Source: Cephalopachus bancanus
Lineage: Eukaryota; Chordata; Mammalia; Primates; Tarsiidae
Direction: 5' to 3'
Length of the DNA: 64,000 nucleotides
Assembly (NCBI GenBank): GCA_027257055.1
Contig: JAPVLO010000056.1
Coordinates: 2,542,001-2,606,000, forward strand
Made by a program: the position numbers and the translations under genes. The notes under the pieces were generated by a model. That model saw nothing but the letters and a program-made list of their open reading frames with translations. It made no database searches and had not been told where the DNA came from. Shown here in pieces: positions 61,600-64,000 of the stretch (position 1 is its first letter; every line of letters starts with the position of its first letter).

Positions 61600-62560
61600 C
61601 AGCCTAATATTAATTCATTCCACAAACACATGCTGAGCCCACTGTGTTGCCAAACACTGGCCCTGGTCCCCAGGCGTATGAACCAGAGAGAGAAAACCCC
61701 TTCTCTCTTAGAGCTGCCGATCTGAAAGGGGAAGGAAGATAATGAACAAGTAAATAAATAATGAACAAGATAGTTCCAGAGAAGGATAAGTGTTATGAAG
61801 GGGGATAAAACAGTTTGATAAAACAAGGAGTGACTGGGACAAGATGGGGAACAATTAATTTTATTTATTGTAGAGATGAGGTCTCGCTTGCCCAGGCGGG
61901 TCTCGAACCCACGAACTCAGGCAATCCACTCACCTCAGCCTCCCAAAGGCGCGGGATTACAGGCTGAGCCACCGAGCCTGGCAGAACAATTAATTTTAGA
62001 CGGACTGGTCCATGAAGGCATTTCTATACAAATGACATTTGAAAGGAAATGTGGACAGCAAAGGAGGGGCAGTTGTGCCAGGAGGGAATATGTTTGACCT
62101 CTTTATAAAATGGAAAGGGGCCGGTATGATCAGAGCAGAGCAAGCAAGGGGTAAGGGGTGGGAGGTGGAGGTGAAGAGGTAGGCAGGGCTCTGTCATGCA
62201 CTGCTTTGTAAGGCAGGGTGAGGAGTGCAGACTAGATTCTAAGTGCAATGGAAAGTCACTGGGTGGGGGACCTAAGGCAGAGGCATAAGTCCAGTTTTAT
62301 AAAGATTGTCTGACTGCTCTGTTGAAAGGAGGAGAAGTAGGAGCAGGAGCTAATAATCCAGATGAGAGAGGAGACAAGATGATGGCAGTAGTTGTATCGA
62401 AATGCACTGGATCAAAAACTGTCAGAGGAAGAACAGATTGGGCTTCTTCAAAGACTGTGGAAGAGACAGGAAAAGGGAGGAGCCATATGACTCTTGGGTT
62501 TTGGTGCGGACACCTTAGTGGAAGGCAAGGGTACTTTCCAAAACAAAGTTATCCCACTCT
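61600..62560 (-). repeat. L2 element, long, split by an Alu monomer
   Basis: accccttctctcttagagct (left part), then gtaggcagggctctgtcatg, gattctaagtgcaatggaaa and cagatgagagaggagacaag (right part), follow L2 antisense order across the insertion at 61864-61983. Confidence 0.65.
61864..61983 (-). mobile_element. Free Alu left monomer, recent
   Basis: The minus strand reads GCCAGGCTCGGTGGCTCAGC to CTCATCTCTACAATAAATAA and stops. A perfect 15-bp target repeat gaacaattaatttta is at 61849-61863 and 61984-61998. It matches the left half of the lineage-type Alu, with CpGs kept. Confidence 0.92.
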
Positions 62561-62709
62561 GTAGTGAAGACCCAGTCAAGAGAACCTGGTGGCTGAATGT
62601 TTTGCTCGAGGCCTTTCAAATTCCAGCTGTGTGGAGAGTGTACAGCATTCAGGAGAGAAGAGGGTGACTTCCAAATGTTTGCTATGTCACTTTGGGCCCA
62701 GGCCTGATT

Positions 62710-62875
62710 GACTCAGTGCCTGGAACTGTAACCTTGGACAGTTACATTCTCTGGGACCCTTGTTCCCTAATTTGTACTATGGAATAGACAAGATCTGTCT
62801 TGAGGTTTGTGAATGAGATGAGAACATGGGAAAGTAACTGCTGTGTCTGGCATCTAGGTGCTCCATAAATGTGAG
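62710..62875 (+). repeat. MIR SINE
   Basis: taaccttggacagttacatt, then ctggcatctaggtgctccat. Confidence 0.6.
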
Positions 62876-64000
62876 TTTCTTTTCTTCCAGTTTAAATTTA
62901 GCATCAGATATTAGGTTGTACATGGCAATATTGAAAAACCATGGTTGCTCCTTATCATAGATATCACCATATAAAAGGATCACAGAGTTTTTGTTTGTTT
63001 TCTTATGCTTCTTGAAATTGCTTCTGTCTCATTGACTGCACAAGAGCTGGGATTTGTCTCAGTCACTAAGGGTTGATACCGTTTGATATACTTGCCTAGA
63101 TCTTAATGACTAAACTTCCAGCTGCCCCTCTCATACAACAGCAGTGCCACAGTGGGCATGTTTACGTAGTGTGACCCCATCCTCTGGCCCCTCTTGATTG
63201 GACCAGATGGTGAAATCTGGTACAAGCTGCATTGATTAGACAGATCCTCATTCTGGGGAACTGACTATTGAAGCAAGGAGAGAGGAGTTAGTCTCACCTT
63301 GTGACCAGAATCATAACATGTAAATGTAGAATTATCGGTAGCCATCCTTACCTGCTATTAGACTGGCTATGAGAAAACCAGTCTTACGAATGGCAAAGAA
63401 AAAAGATGTTCTGGAAAAAGCAGTGATCACACTGTTAAGGTTCTTACTGAATGATCCAAATTTCTGGGTCATGTTTTCAGAGGTTCTGCCCATACACTTG
63501 CCCTTCTTTGGGTCCTGTGAGGCACCTCTGTGTCCTTGCAGCCTGGGGTCCTGATACGACCATCTGTTATATTCAGGTCTACTCAAGTTGATTTCTGTTA
63601 CTTGCAACTAGAACAGTCTCACTAATAACAGACCTACATTTTTATATATCTGATGGTAGGGAGATAGTCATCAAATGCTTGCTGAAGGGAAGGGATGTGG
63701 TCAGCCACATCCCAGTTCACTGCTCCAGGAACTCCAATAGAAACATGAAGAGAGAAAGAATTTGGGTTAGATTATCTTTTCCTGCTTTCATCCCCAAAAT
63801 CTCAGACCTCAAACTGCCTTAATTTTGTAGTTCATCCTCGGACATGGCTTAGCTTTCAATGAATTTAATATATGAGTCAGTTATCTCCCAAACAACTTCT
63901 TTCTGTCCCCTTTCTGCAAACAAGGGAAAAAAAAGTCTTTTGTGATCAGATAACAAAAGCATGAATACCTACACACAGCCTTGCTGATTTCAACAAAGTA
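62876..64000. other. Unassigned DNA to window end
   Basis: No exon of DAB1 or any other gene is seen. The open frame at 63332-63607 has no family likeness. Confidence 0.4.

Overview
This window is nuclear DNA from a primate. It holds dimeric 7SL-derived Alu elements in several states, one of them an older AluJ-like copy at 23.16-23.47 kb, together with primate-type L1, MIR, L2, MaLR LTRs and old DNA transposons. Most younger Alus share a variant that matches neither the anthropoid consensus nor the strepsirrhine one as I remember them. A tarsier is therefore my best guess at the species, as inference only.

The one protein-coding gene I can support is DAB1 (Disabled-1, the reelin-pathway adaptor), on the minus strand. 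Two consecutive coding exons are present: 36079-36218 (residues 24-69 by human numbering, plus two bases of the Gly23 codon) and 26374-26472 (residues 70-102). Together they encode the start of the phosphotyrosine-binding (PTB) domain. The intron between them is 9,606 bp. I found neither the upstream exon with the start codon nor the next downstream PTB exon, so the flanking introns run past both window edges (more than 27.7 kb on the 5' side, more than 26.3 kb on the 3' side). All other sequence here is intronic.

Layout: 0-26.3 kb is the intron after the second exon, with L1 3'-end fragments, Alus, MIR and L2 pieces, a palindromic MITE at 16.6 kb and a Tigger-like fragment at 20.3 kb. 26.4-36.2 kb holds the two exons and their intron, with an MST-type solo LTR at 29.6 kb. 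36.2-47.1 kb is upstream intron with L1 debris and three dinucleotide microsatellites packed into 42.1-42.6 kb. 47.13-53.70 kb is a structurally full-length but disabled L1 on the minus strand, the same sense as DAB1. It is flanked by a 13-bp target-site duplication and appears to carry a roughly 136-bp 3' transduction whose polyadenylation signal lies in MIR-like DNA. 53.7-64 kb holds an MST LTR, more L2 and MIR, and repeat-poor blocks, one of which (56.93-57.26 kb) looks like a conserved enhancer candidate.

I found no tRNA, rRNA, CRISPR, operon or bacterial-type feature, and no new protein system. The observations most worth following are the L1 3' transduction, two short poly(A)-ended copies of the same LTR-like RNA end, the lineage-specific Alu and its free left-monomer insertion, and the weak 5' splice site of the 140-bp DAB1 exon. 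Repeat family names come from memory of consensus sequences, not a database search, and boundaries of old repeats are approximate.
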